Positions 40,550-55,962 of a stretch of 64,000 nucleotides of DNA are shown one piece after another. This DNA comes from Colletotrichum lupini (Eukaryota; Ascomycota; Sordariomycetes; Glomerellales; Glomerellaceae): the NCBI RefSeq assembly GCF_023278565.1, contig NC_064677.1, positions 1,426,001 to 1,490,000 on the forward strand, in the 5' to 3' direction. Each line of letters opens with the position of its first letter. The stretch's first letter is position 1. Under the pieces are notes generated by a model. It was not told the DNA's origin and did no database searches. It saw only the letters and a list, made by a program, of their open reading frames with translations. Both the position numbers and the translations under genes were made by a program.

Positions 40550-41711
40550 AGCATTAACCACATCCATATCTCGTGACAACCTCCTATAGGACCCTCTGGC
40601 TATCTACCAAGGACAACCGAGGCACTAAAGGATTCTCCTGTAACATTTTCTTTTTTAGCAACCGAAACCCCTATTACTTGTGAGAAAAGAGCCGGTAGGC
40701 GTATCGTCAGGAGGAAGGCCAGTCCGCCAGATCCAGTTGTCTAACGAAGGGAAGAGATATGCGACGTACTAGAACCGCTGTTCTCTAATGCCCCGTTCGT
40801 CTTAGTCTGCGAGGGCAAAGAACAGGATGCTGTCATCTCTACCATCAAACTAGGAGATGCATTAAATTCGATCAGCTTATGGGATAAATTGTCTGGAGTC
40901 GCACGGCAGGTAACTCGGCGGTGGAAACGATTGCTTGGCCCTGCGAGGCTTGAGCTGGTAAATGTAAGTGGATCTCTTATAATCTCGGACATAGAACCTC
41001 AAGATTCAAGTTATAATCCAGATTGTTGCTGACCCTGAAGTTCAAAGCTGAGAATCGTAGGCCGGCATGGTTGCAGGCCGGATGCATTCCGGGGACAGTT
41101 CCAAATCGTCAACATTGCTGAAAGAATCGAGGCGCTCCAAAAGTTGATCAGCAACGACAAATATGACATACCCAAACGATGGAATCCCGACGAGAGGGAG
41201 ATGTGCTGCTACCATGACCTAAGATCGGATACAGTCCAGCATGGCAGCATGATTCACGAGGCATGGGAAGAAGACTACACATCGTCCGAACTCAGCAGTT
41301 GCGGCGTTCAAATCCATGTGGATAGGTTGAAAGAGCTGTCAAAGCTCAAGCTGGCTTCAGTCTGGGACATGCTCCTGGTCTATCCAAAGCTAGCCGTGGG
41401 GAATGATGTGCTTTACGATAGATGGATTTATTCTTCAAAGTGAGCAGGTCTCCAGTGTCTTTGCTGTCGAGTGATGAAAGGCCTCACTTGAGGTACTTAC
41501 TAACAACGTTTCTAGAGACATTATACCACCTGTTGAAACTGCCGTGATTCGCGCAGTGGCAGACATTGAGTTTGTCGGCTTCCGAATCGTGGAATGGCCC
41601 TATACCAGCTTTAGCACGCCATCTGTAATACTTCTAGTCGGGAGCACTGTGGTTTTTGGTCTCCTTGTTATCGTTTCCCAAGCCGTGTATCGAGACTGGG
41701 GTGTTGCTTAT

Positions 41712-41917
41712 TGTTAGTATCCCTATTACAGGGTAGTTGGTTCGAACCGGGGGTTAATAAAGAGATTAATTAAACTATATAAATATTTACGTAATAAGTA
41801 TAAAAAGGAGGTTCTAACCGTAGGTTAGGCTAGTTATAATAGTTATAAATAGGGCCCCTAATTAGCCCCTATATAGTTAGCTATATACTATAATTAAATT
41901 AAACTTTTAATCCGATA
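41712..41917 (-). repeat. TE2 3' LTR (left copy, about 206 bp)
   Basis: Begins TGTTAGTATCCCTATTACAG, the reverse complement of an intact ...ACTAACA LTR end, and finishes at CCGATA (from CCGACA). The outer end is nearly unmutated and preserves the original CA terminus. Confidence 0.92.
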
Positions 41918-44900
41918 TTAATTTTCTTTTTTTTTATTAATTTAACTATTATAATTAGAAATATAATTTAACCTCGGGCCCGTTTACCAAGTCGTTTCCT
42001 TTTCTCTTTTTTTTTTACTTTTTTTATATAACTTATCTTTTTATTTATATAATAACTTTTCCGCTACTTACGAATTATTCTAATCCTTTATTTAGTAATA
42101 CTTTTATAAAAGCGTTTATAAGGTTATTTCTATTATTAATCTAACGGATTTTAAATATTTTGCGCCTTTTATATAATTATTTAAAGATTATAATATTAAT
42201 TATAAGCCTCTTTTTTTTATTATCCTTAATTTAATAAGGTATTTATATAGCGAGTAGGAATTAGTATAAATAATTGTTAAAATAGGTAACAAGCTAAGTT
42301 AATTAGTAATTTTCTTTAACGTTATTAAAATTATATAAGAGAGGTTAATATTATTAACTATACCGTAGACCTCTAATACTAATATATTTCTTATTATTTT
42401 TTTATTTTTAGTTAATAAATAGTGAATTATATTACTATATATAGTGAATTCGTTTTTATTTATACTCTCGTTAGCTAGGATAATAATATACCCTAATTAC
42501 GAAGTAAGGTTATGATTATTTATAAATAACTTATTAACAAAAACGTAGAGTTTATTAATTATAAAGTTAATTAAGTAATAAACGAGGCCTTAATTAAGAT
42601 TTATTTATTATTATTTAAACTACTTATTAAGTATTTTAATATTTTATTTAACTAAATTTATAGTTTACGCTACCTTAGTATAATTAAAAGTTACCTCGGG
42701 CTAATAAATACTTATAATATATACCCCTTGCATAAGCTTAGCCCTATACTACTTTTTAATATTAGTTACGTTTAAATTAATAATATTAATTCTTTTACTT
42801 TACTCTTTTTATTAAAAAATAATAGTTTTTTTTTTTAATTATAAAAATCTTATTATTAAATACTAGGGGGGTATTTATTATAAGGACCTCTTTTAGCTTT
42901 ATTATAAAGCCCGCTTTTTAAAGCTCCTTATCCTCTTTTTTTATAAAGTTAATATTAAATAAGCTTAATATATTATCGGTCTATATTTTAATAATTTTAA
43001 ATTAGTCGCTTTTATATTAAGAAATTAGTAAGTACGGGTTATATATAAATATAACTATTAATAATTAATTAATATAAAAGTCGTAGTAAGTAGCTTATTA
43101 ATAAATACCCGATTTTATAAGCTTATATAGTAGCTTAAGTACTTTAATAATCGTACTTTTTAAGTACTTATTAGCTATTTCCTTTAGTAAATAGGCTAGG
43201 ATTTTCCTTATAAGCCCTATAGCTAATTAAGTATAAGCCTAGGTAATATTACGGCTCTAAATCTTATATCCCTTTTTTTATAATAATACTATTAATATTA
43301 TTATTAATTATTAGCTATAGTATTATATAGTGGGCGATTATATAAGTAGTATCGCTTTTTTAACGTTATTATACCCCTAGATTATATACTTGGATTTTTT
43401 ATATAGCTAGGGTGTTTTTTTCTTTTTAATCTTATAAACTATTTATAATTTAAATATATAGAGGTTTATATACTTTTCTAAGTTATAGAGAATAAATCGG
43501 TAGACCCCTCGATTACGAAAAGTATTTACTTTAATAAAATTTAATCTTTTATATAGCTTTTTAGTAGTTATAATTATGCTTTTTTTACGTAGTTTAACTA
43601 TTAGTTCGAAATTAGCTTTTTTTATTATTATATAAAAGGTATTAATTACTTCGTTATTAATAATAAATTACTACGTTAGAGCTTACTATTATGGCTTTTT
43701 ATAACGTTTTATTAGTAATATTAGTACCCTTTTAGTAATTTCCTTTTCTTTATTATTTATTAGTATTATTATAACGATTTTATTAAGGATAATTTCTTAT
43801 GCCTCTGCCGTAGGTTATATAGTTTTCTTTAGCTCTTTTTTTTTTATAAGTTAGAAATTATTTTATTAGGATTTATATAGTACGGTTTACCTATTATAAT
43901 TAATATTTTAAGTAACTAATTATAATCTTTTATAATTATATAAGAACGCTTATTAATAAAAATTAATTTATATAATCTAGCTTATTATTAAATAATTTCG
44001 TATTATATTTATATATCTAAATTTAGTAATATATTTAAATTACTCCTTATATTAGGCTTATTATATATAGTAATTACTTTATTAACTTACTTTTTTATAC
44101 TTATTTCGTATAGTACTTATATTACTTTTTTAATTACTTAGGCTCGTTAGCTTATATTTAATAATAGTAGCGAGGCTAAGGTCGTTTTTAAATATACTTT
44201 AAATATTAATAGCGTTAATATAAGTCCGTTAAGCCTTATAATATTATTATAATATTTAAGTACTATTTAGAGATATTCGTTATTAATAAAATTCGGATTT
44301 TCTTTTTTAATAATCTTAAACGCCCTTTTTAATTACTAATATGCCCTTTTTATTTTTTTAATATTATAGTACGCTTTAATAGGTACGATTTTTAATTATA
44401 TACTATAGGCTATTATATTTCTTTTTAAATTTTACTAACTTAAAACTAATATTAGCGTCGGTTTTAATACTATTTAGCGGTCCCTAGTATATATCGATCT
44501 ATCCCCTTTATAAGGCTACTTATATTATTTTTATTTATAAATCCTAAATAAATTACCCTATTTAAAAGGATATAGTTACGTCGATTATATATAGGACTGG
44601 CCGACTATTTAAATAAAAAATATTAATAACAATTTCCTAATTAAAGTTAAGCTTATTACGTAATTTAAATTTAAATTTACGTAGGCTCTATATATTTATT
44701 TAGTATTAATAATATACTTTTATTAATTACTCTAGCGCCCCTATTTTAATATTATTATTACTTAATTATTTTAAGAAGTTATATAGCTTTATAACTAACG
44801 GGTACTCGAACTTCTAATATAGCTATTTAAGCTTACTTTTCGTTAAGTAATTAATTAACTTCGTATCGTTAATAAGCTTTATAAACGTATACCCCTATTA

Positions 44901-47900
44901 TTATTTAACTATTTTAAAATACTTATTACTAAAGATTTTATTCTTCGTATTATTAAATATAATACCTAGTTAATTTATATTTTTTAAATATAAGAAAAAT
45001 AGAGTATTAATAAGTAAAATATAAAAAGTTATTATTCCGAAGTGCGTCTCTATTCTTATTATACTTAGGGTAATAATTTCTTTACTTAGGCCGAAGCTAA
45101 TTTTTATAATACCTACTATTAATATATTAAGTATTATTAGTACGATTTTTTATAGCGCTTAGAATTACCCTTTTTTTCTTATTAATTATTACGATACCTT
45201 AGTATCTAAGATAATCTTATAAAAATTATTTAGGCCGTACTTTTTACTTATATAGAATACTTATATAAGCTTAGTATTCGAGGGATCTAAGTAGTATAAA
45301 AAGGACCCTTTTAGCTACCCCTAGATTTATTGAGTACTATATTCTTTTTTTTTAAATATTAAAAGAGGTAGCGTCTTCTCCTTAAGTATTAAAAAAATGG
45401 GCTTTAGCCCTATTAAATTTAACCTTTTAGCCGCTTCTATATCCGTTATTTAAAGGACCTTTTTTACTATTTATAAATAAAAGCCTACTTATTAAAAGCT
45501 TTTATTACCCTTTATTTATTTAGTTTTATATATTTTTTAAAAGCTAATAAAACAAAAAAAGAGTAGTTAATATTATCGATTTTATTATAATTTAATTCGT
45601 TAGTATAGGGGGTAAGATTTCTTTTATTTTTTAAATTTTTTATAGGGGGTGGATATTTTAAGCTACTATTTTAGTTATTATTATTAAGTTCTATACCTCT
45701 AGATCTACTCTTATATATAATAAGGAATTAGTTAAATTAATAAAGGTTAGTTTTACTATTTATTACCCTCGATGTTTTATATTATTTATACGATTTAGTA
45801 CGCTCTTTTTCGGAGTAATTATTTAACTAATATCTATTTTTTTTATAAATATAGTATTACTTTTTTTATTACTTTACTTACGAGTTAAATTTTGTTCTAT
45901 TTAACAAATCTAGGCCTCCTTATTAGTAATTACTATATTTAGCCTTTTTTTCTTTTTATATATTTAATCGATTTAATATTATTAATAAGGGCTATCGTAT
46001 ATTTAGAGGTAGGTTTAGTGCGGTATTTTTATTTTAATATTAAAGCTAGATCTTAGCTTTAAGTAGAGCGTTTTATAGTTTTTAAATACTTAGTATAGGG
46101 TTATTTTTATTTTTAATACGCGCTAAATTGCGGTATAGAGATATTTAACTTTTTACTCATTTATCCTCTTATTTAGCTAGGTTTTTACTAGTTTATTAAT
46201 TTAATTAATAAGCTTTTTAAGTATTTTTATTCCTAATTTACCCTCTATTATCTTAGTTATAAATACGAAAGAAATTGCTTATAGCTTAGATAGGAGCTCT
46301 AGGTTTTTATTATAGGTTTTAAAGCGGCTTTAGATTACGTTAATAATATTAAAAAAGTCGTTTTAATTAAAATTACGTATTATTTTATAATAATAATTAG
46401 AGGCTTTATTTATAAGTATAATATTAATTACTAAATAGTACTAGTATTCCCTAATCCCGACCTTTTCGTAGTAATTATAAAATATTATTAGGGTTTTTTA
46501 TAAAACTTTATATTTTCTTTTAGAATATAATTTCTTTTTTAAGAAGATTTTTTTAAAGTTTATGAATTATTTTATATTTATTATTAGATTTTTAGTATTT
46601 ATATACGATCCTTACGTCGTTACGTATTATTGATAACTTTAGGTTATTTACTTTTTTTTTTATTAGCCGATTAATACCGAATTTCGTATTAGTAATAGTA
46701 ACGAGCTATAGATCAAAATAAATAAAATTATTAATTATTATATTTCTAATTTTATATTTTGTTTCTATATATTGTTTTATAATAATAGATTTTTATTAGT
46801 AATTATAAGGAGGAAATTTAGGTTTTTTTTCTTTTAAATTTATTAAAGCGATTATACGCTCTATTAACTTATGCTTAGTTTTATAATACGAATTCCTTTT
46901 TTATAATTATTATTATTAATATTTTATATAGCTCTTACGATTATAATTATACTAATAATACCCCTCGCTTATAAAGGAATTTATTAACTACTTTTGTAAT
47001 TCTTAAGCTTATACTCGTAAACTATTTATCTAGTTAATAGCTAAGGTTATTTATAATTTTATAAAATAGGGGTTACTTTTATAGCCCCTCTTTTTTATAG
47101 ACTTTAGTTAAATAAATTAATACCGTATTAATTTACTTACCGTTAGGCTAATTTATAATTCTATATATTTACGTTTTTTAATAATCTAAGTTAATATTTA
47201 CTTATTTATAAAGGATTAAGATTCTATTTAGAATTAGGTTTTATCCTCTTCTTTTTTACTCTAACTTACTAAGGGTCGTACTCTAGCTTATACCTATATT
47301 AATAATTACTAATATATTTAATTTTAATAAGGATATATCTAATCTGCGCGCTCGTTATAATAAATCCGTACTTTTATTACTTAACAAATTTGTTAGGGTT
47401 TAGGAGATTCCCGCTTTTTTTTACTATTCTTTTACTATTTTTATTTTTATTATTTTTAGTAATTATTACTATTTTTTTTAAATCGCTAGCTATTATACTT
47501 ACTAAGATCTTTTTTTTTATTTAGTATAAAAAAGTAGGTTTTAGTAGTTCTTTTTTTTAATAATAGCGGTAGACGTTTATATTATTATAAAAAGATATAA
47601 TAATTAGTTTTAAGATCTTTATTAGTTATTAATTTCTACTATTCTATATATTTTTAGCTTTTTAAATTTTATACTTTTCGTAATTTTTAAATAGCTTCTT
47701 TCTTTAACTTACCTCTTTTAGGGTAGTATTTTATAAGAATAGTTAAAAGTAAATACTAAGTAGTTCGTAGAGAAGCTATATATACTATTAAGTATAGTTA
47801 GCGAAGTTAAGCCCTTTTTTTTATAAGATCGTAGGTTTTAAGGACTTATTAAAAATACTACTTATTACTTATACTTAGTAAGGCTAAATACTTTAGAAAA

Positions 47901-48078
47901 GATTTTTTATAGCTTCTTAGTACCCTATTTTATATTTTTTAAATAGTTTTTTTTATAACTTAATTATAGTTAGGTAATTATTATTTACTAGCGATTTCTT
48001 TTATTATTTAGTTAATTTTTTAAACTTAGTAATTACGTACTAAGAGCTAATATAAAAAAAAGCTCTTTAATAGCTTTT

Positions 48079-48268
48079 TATAAAAAATTAGGCTATAAGT
48101 ACTCAACTAGCGAGGCTATAATATAAGTATAAGTATATTATAAAACTAAAGCTTATAAAGTCCTTTATAAAAGCTCTACTTTTTAAAAAGTTCTTTTATA
48201 ATACGATCTATATACTAGTTACTAAGTTATTAACGTTTTATTATTAACTATATTCCGAATTTATTATA
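48079..48268 (-). repeat. TE5 3' LTR (left copy, 190 bp)
   Basis: Bounded on the plus strand by TATAAAAAATTAGG at the left and CCGAATTTATTATA at the right. Direct repeat of 55963-56152. Confidence 0.9.
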
Positions 48269-50171
48269 ATTACTCCCCTTTTATATAACTTTAGTCCTTA
48301 AAGTTATTACGTAATATCTTTTTTTAATATTAATAATAAAGCTATTAACGTCGTTATTTATAATAAATTCCGTAAAGTATTAATAATATCCTTTCTTATT
48401 TAAGAATAAGATATTACTCTTATCTCTTTATTTAATAAATATTTCATTATTATTATTTAATAATAGCATACTAACTAATTACTAAGTTAATAATATATAT
48501 TCGTAATAAAGTATTTTAATTATTATAATATATAAGAGCCTACTTAACTTCGCGGTTATTATTATTACTAAGTTATTAAGTATAGTAAAAGATTTTTCCC
48601 CCGTTATTAGTTACGTATTTACTTTTTCTTCCCTCTTTTTATTTAGTAACCGTTTTATAAATTCTTTTTTATATAACTATACTTTTCTTCTTATAATATT
48701 CTAATTTCGTATTATTTCTTAATTATAACTCTCTTATTATATTATTACTAAGTATTTATTAAAATATTTACTATTTTGCGTATTTAGGATATACTTAATA
48801 TAAAATATAATCTTAAAAAGGGCTTTTATAATTTCTATAATAATACTCCTTATATATGCTACTTAATTAGTATATATTATAATATTAACGAGCTTATTTA
48901 TATTATTAACGCTTATATTACTAAGTATATTATTTATTAAATTAATAAAAAAAAGTATTTTATTATAAGTCGTTAAGTCCTTATTAATCCGTTATTAAAA
49001 TATTAATTAATAATATTTTTTAAGTTCTTAAGGAGCTATATAGCGCTACTTAGTTTACTTAGAATACTTTTATAAAGTTCCGTAATACTAAAGAATAGGG
49101 TAGCTTTAACTCCTATAAATATAGCTACGTTCTCTATATTTTTAGCTATATTATTAATATATAAAAAAAGGTCGCTACTTATATTACTAATTTATTAATA
49201 AGTAATAAAATAAAAAAAGTCTACTTTAAATAGGCTACTCTTTAAGAGCTTATTACTAACCGTAAATATCTAAACTTATTAATTTTAATTATAATAAGTC
49301 GTTAGTAATTATTTAGTAAATTTTCTTTTTATTAACTTAGATTTCTTTTTTTAAATTAATATCTTTAATACTAATAATAAGATGAAGATTATCTCTTATT
49401 TTAGTTATTTTTAACTAGCTTATTTTTATAATAATAACTATATAACCGCTTTATAAAATAACTTTAATACTCTAGCTTAATATTATAAAAAGACTCCTAA
49501 GGGTATTATTATTATATATATTTAGGAGTTTTTTATTTTCCCTACTTTTTATAAACGCGTTACTAAGTTTTTAATAAATAAAGTACTTACTTATATTATT
49601 ACTATATATAGTATTACTCTTATTTTTTATAATTTTAAAACTCGGATTCTTATTAAAAAGCGTACTCTTATTACTAACTATATTCTTAATAATAATAATA
49701 AATAAAATAACTTCGGGTTTAAGTTTAATAAGTCCTAGGATGAGGATACTAAATTTAAAAAGCTCGGTAATAACTTAGAGAATTCTCTTTTTTAATATTA
49801 TAATAAATATTATTATTTTAATATTAATAACTTACTAACCCTTACTTATAACGCTCTTTTTAATATAAATAAGGGTACCCTAGCCCTTAGTTATATTATT
49901 TTAGATTTTAATAAGGCTAGTATTACGCTCCTCTCGCTCTAAATAAAAGCTTTATAATAGCTTAATAAGGTTATTATTTATATTAAAATTAAAACTATAG
50001 GTCGTAATAAGTAGTTTAATATTAATAAGTTCTTTATAAATATTAATATTACTAAGGTCCTTTAGCTTAACTAAGATTATAAGAGCGTTATTTTAAATAA
50101 CGTCCCCCGTCCCCGATTTATTAATAATAATAATAATATTACGCCCCCTATTTCGCTTCTTATTTTATTTT

Positions 50172-50267
50172 TTATTATAGCTCTTATTATAGCTCTTATT
50201 ATACTTTTTATTATAGCTCTTATTATACTTTTTATTATAGCTCTCGTTATACCTTTTATTATAATTT
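50172..50267 (-). repeat. Eight tandem 12-bp units inside TE5
   Basis: Units of the form TTATTATAGCTC/TTATTATACTTT repeat eight times without a length change. Read on the element's strand they encode a tetrapeptide repeat of (S/K)-Y-N-K type. Because RIP changes G to A, the original repeat was probably richer in G and D. Located in the 3' third of TE5. Confidence 0.8.
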
Positions 50268-53200
50268 TTAATAGTAACTAAGTAGCGAACGCTCTACGAA
50301 TTATTATTATTAATATATATAATACTCTATATAACTTCGACCGCTTCCCTCTTATTTATTATAATATTAATAAAATTAACGGCCTTATTTTAAGTAATTA
50401 GCTAAGTATACGTATAAAGCCTCCCCGCTTCTCGCTTATTAAGCGGATTATTATTATTAACTATTAAACTTTAAAAATATATACTAAAGCTACTACTATT
50501 ACTATTAATATTATATAAATTACTCTCCTTACGTAACTAAATCTTAATAATCTCTTAGTAACGTATTACTAAGGGTTATAATACTATATCCTTTTCTTAA
50601 GAATTGCGCTAAGTTAAATAAAAAGAGTTTTATAATATATTATTAATTAACTTATTTTTAGTAACTTTTTGCTACGAACTTAACGTTTATTATCTTATTT
50701 TATACATACCTTTTTTTTATAACGTTCGAATTTATTAATTACTTCTACTACTTTTTTAAAATATTTAATAAGCTCTTATATATTATATTTAATAAACTAC
50801 TTAGCTTATTTAATAAAATATCGTAAGTTTCCTCCCTTACTTTATATTATAATAATTATTTTAACTTTTTAAACGTCTTACTTATCCTCTAATTCTAAGA
50901 GATTTATTATTTAGTTATTAACTATTTAGTAATTTCTTTATAGCTTAAGCTAAGAAACTAAAAAAATATTATATATTCTCTAATATTACTTTAATAAATA
51001 TACTTAATAAGCCTATTTCCCTACCCTTTTAACTATTACTATTTTAATATATTTTAGCGCTAATTTATTATTTTTAAATTATATATTCTTTATTAATAAG
51101 CTAACGACCTCTCTATAATTAAACTCCTTTAGGGTATATTTTTTATTATAATAAACTACTTAGCTTTTAAAAGCTTATATTTATACTTATATAGCCTAGG
51201 CCCTAATTTCTTTAATTTTTTAAACCCTTTTTTAAACCCCCTAAACTATAGCTTTATAATTAAGTATATATTTAATATACTTAAAATAATAATTATATAA
51301 TACTATATACGGGGATACTTTTATAATAAAATATTAGTTATTATTATATATAAACTCGGCCTCTTTTAGCTACGCTACCTACTTATTTAATAAGCTCTTA
51401 ATATAAATCTTTAAATACTTTTTTAATATTTAATAAGTCCGCTCTATTTAGCCGTCTATTTATAAATAATACGTAATAAATAGTTAATAATATATTACCC
51501 GTTCCTTAGTAAACTCTTTTTAAAATATGCTTATAAAGAGCTTATTTTTATTTATAATAATACTTTTTAATATACTAAACTTATATTTAACCTCTTAATA
51601 TAAAATACTTATTATTTATACTACGTTAAGTATTTTAATAATAAATAAAAACTTTACGAACTTTATTATATAATAAATAATAATTAAAATATTATTATAC
51701 TCTATACTATTATTATAAGTACTTAGTAATAGCCCTATAATAAAGTTTATAAATATTTCTTAAAATAAATATAAAAATAATAATAATAACTATAGCTATT
51801 TATACGGCTTATATTTTAGGGTTATAACTCCTAAATAATATTTATAATTCTTAATATATTTTTAAATAGTTTATTAAATATCTTTTTAATAAAACTTTTT
51901 TTAAATTAGCTCGAGAGTTTTTGTAGCTCTTATATAACTTACCCTATAATTATTATAATATTAATAAAAGATCTTTATTTAAAAAAACTTTACTTAAGGA
52001 GTACTAAGTCTTTTTTTAAAAAATAGTATACCTTATTTATTAAATAAATATACTCTTAGCTCGCTAATTATAATATAAACTTTTATTAATTATAATATAT
52101 AGAACTTATTTTTAATTTATAACTTTTTAATAAACTCTTTAGTTTTAAATAAAAAACGAGAAGCGAATACCGTTTTATCCTTTATAAGCTCCTTTATAAT
52201 AGGGTATAAAATATATTATTTTAATATAATAACCCTAGCTCTATTTAACTTTTCTTTATTTTTATTAAACCGTTAACGAGCGTTCGCTAATAACTTTTTT
52301 ATTTTTTTATTTTAAATTATTATAATAGTAACTATTATTATTTTATTAATATACTTTATAATACGCTATTAATATAAGGGAGAGAATTCTTTATTTTTAA
52401 AACTAGTTAATATTTAGCTAGGATTACGAAAAGAGGCCTTAACTACTTAAATATATACTTTAATAATATTATTTTATCTTTTTAAACTAATTATCCTTTA
52501 CTAAACGTTAAATAGTAGTTCGCTAATAAGACGTAGCTTTTAAATTAATATAAAGAGGACGTTTTTATAAAGCACTTTCCCCTTTATATAATCTAGTTTT
52601 TTAAATAAACCGTTCGCTAAGTTCGTTTTTTTTAATTAATATTCTAAATTAAAGTTAAATATTAATAGTTTATATACTTACTTTACGAGCCTTTTTTAAA
52701 AGTCCTATATTAGTATACTAATTACTTTTTTAAATACTTAGTAATTTATTAAAACTATAAACTTTTATAAAAGGCCCTAGAAATAATAAGCTTAGTACTC
52801 TAGCCTTTTTATTATAATAAGTAGTTTTTATTAACCTATAGCCCATCGCTACTCCATATTCGTAAACTTTTATAATTAATAAGTAATAAGTTACTATTCT
52901 CTATTAGCTTATTATAATAAAATTACTATAATAATTCTAATTAAAGTATTAGTTTTTATTTATATAATACGTTATAAGTTCTAATATATAAATATAGTTA
53001 TTAAGATAAAAATAACTTTTAGCTAATTAAACGCCTCGTTTACCTCCTTAGTCTATTAAAAATCCCTTATTTACCCCTTTTTTATTTTTAATAATATTAT
53101 TATTAATATAATAATACCTAAGTATTTAGTAATAAACTTCTAATAAAAGTTATAGAACCCTAGGAATACTTAGATATCCTTAATAAACTTTAGCGCTTTT

Positions 53201-55962
53201 TAATTAGTAATCGTTCGTACTTATAACGAGTTAATCTCGATTCTTTTTAATATAATAATATAACTTAAGAACTTAACCCTTTTTTAATAAAATAAATACT
53301 TCGATAGTTTAGTAAAAAGCCTATATAATTATAAATATTAAAGGACCTTTTTAATATCTTCTATATACTACTCTTTTATTATTAAGTAAATTATTAAATC
53401 GTTTATATATATTATATAATAAGTATTTAATAAGTTAGTAAGCGCTTAGTAAATATATATTTAAAACGTTACGGGTACGTTCGTTAGTTTAAAAAGTATA
53501 ATAATATATTTAAAGTAATTATATTAGCTCCGGAACGCTATTTTCTATTAGTCTTCTTTTTTAATTTAGATATAGTAATAAGTATCCTTAATATTTATTT
53601 TTAAAATCTATTTCGCTTTATAAAGCCTATTTAAGAGCTCGCCGATAAGTAATAATAAGTATTAATTTTTTATAATTATTTTATTTAGCTTATAATAATT
53701 TATATAGAGGTATAGCGTACTATCCTTTTTTAATATAAAAAAGATCGGTATTTTAACCTTACTAACTAAAAGTATAATACGATTATTTACTAAGTTCTTA
53801 GTAATATACGTATAAAGCTTATTAAATTATTTCTTATTTAATAAATAAATAAGATTATATAATAGTTTAGTACCCAGAACTAAATTAATTAAGTATTTTA
53901 CCTTACTATATAACTACGGTCCCTTTACTAATTACTTATTAAATATCTCTATTTCTAATTAAAATTTTAGTAATAGACCCCCTCATAGTTTAGTCTCCGT
54001 TACCCCTATAATACTTTTTATAATAATAATATATAATATATACGCCCTCTCGTAATTTTTAATAATATTACGAACTATTACCTCTAGTTTAGTAACCGAA
54101 ATAGGCTCGTATAACTATATATTTATTATTATATTAATACGAATACCCTCTTAGCTTATTAATAATTATAATAATAAGAAGTTTACTAATTTTTTTTTTA
54201 TTAATTACGGTAAATAGTTATTAAATTTTCCTTAGTTATTTATAATAATTAATAAAAAAGAGCGTTAATTAATAAGCTTTCCCTTAGCTTACGGCTTTAT
54301 TTTAAAAATCCCTTAATAAGGGAGCTATAATAATAGCCGGGGTTAACTTTAAATAAGTTACGAGCTTAGTATTAATAATATTTATTTCGGAGTATATATT
54401 TATATTAACTTTTACTAGCTTTTTAATAATAGTTTATAAAACTATTACCCTACTCTTCGTAATTATTTTTATTAATATTTTTTTAATACTTAATATAAGT
54501 ATATTAAGTATATTACTTATACTTATTCGTTTTTTAATAAGTCGATTTTTATAACTCTTAGTTTAGTAATAACTTATTAAATAGTTATTAACGTTAGCTT
54601 TAATTAGGGGTACGTTAGCTTATCGTTACCCCTACTTCCTAACTTATTTTTTTAATACTTATTAAATATATAGCCTATTTTATTATATATAAAGTACTTA
54701 ATATTATTATTATAACGCTTTTATAATAGCTCGGTACGAGTACTTTTATTATATAGCTTTTATAATATTATTTTTAATAAGTCCTTAGAGCCTAGCCCTT
54801 TAGAACTCTCTTTACTTTTTTTTTTATAAAAAAGGGATATTTAACGCGGTTATTTTAATAATAAATATAGCTTCTTTTTATTTTATTTTATAACTAGTTA
54901 CTGCCCTTTTACTAATTTAATAACTATAATTTATTAGCTTTATAAACTATATTATATACTCTCTTAATTAAAACCCTATAATAAATTAGATCGTTTTATA
55001 ACTAAAATAATAATTTAAAAAAGAACTAATATATTTCTATTTTTAAATTCTTTATACTTTTTATACCTAAGTTATAATAAATTATTAATTACTTAGTAAG
55101 GAACTAAATAGGGGTCTAGCCCTCTTTTAGTCTTTTTGTCCTTAGCTCTTTATAATATTCTTATTTTTAAATCTTAGGGTCTACGTATTATTAATAAATA
55201 AACGCTAAGAAATTATCCTAAAAAAGGGGATCTTAGAGGCTCTTTTTATAATTATATTATTATATTTATAATAATAAGAATATTTTAAATAGGGCCTATT
55301 TAATATACTATTTTATAATACTCTTTATATAAAGCTTATTACTTACTTTTATAATAATAATTTAGTTTATTACTTAGGTACTCGTAAACTCTTTTTTAAT
55401 TAGTTTATAATTATAAAAAAGAGGCTTTTTATATTCTTATTAACCTAAACGTATTATTAACTACTTAATAAGTTATTAAATAAGCTCTTTATATTACCGC
55501 CGTTCTTAGTTTTAATTTTTAATTATTATTTTTAACATTTTTTAAAATAAGTTATTATTAAGCCTATAGGGTTTATTAAACTAATTATTTTAGTATTACT
55601 TACGCTTTTATACGCTTCCTAACCTCGTATATTTAATAATTAGTTATTAATAAACGCCCCGTTTATAATAAATAAGGTCTTTAAGGTATTAATAAAATAA
55701 CTAGCTTATAAAAATAATTTACCTTAATTATTTTTTTTATTTAGCTCTTTTATAAATATTAACATTTAAATAAGACTTACTTTATAATAAGCTCGTTTTT
55801 TTAAATAAAATAGGGTCGAATAGTTAACTCTAAATAGCTATAGCTCGTTAATATTAATAGCTCTTTATTAATAACTAAGCGTCGTTTTATTAACGTTCCG
55901 TTCGTTTCCGTAATTTATTATTATTTATATTAGTTATTTTATAAAAATAAAAGCTTTAGAAT

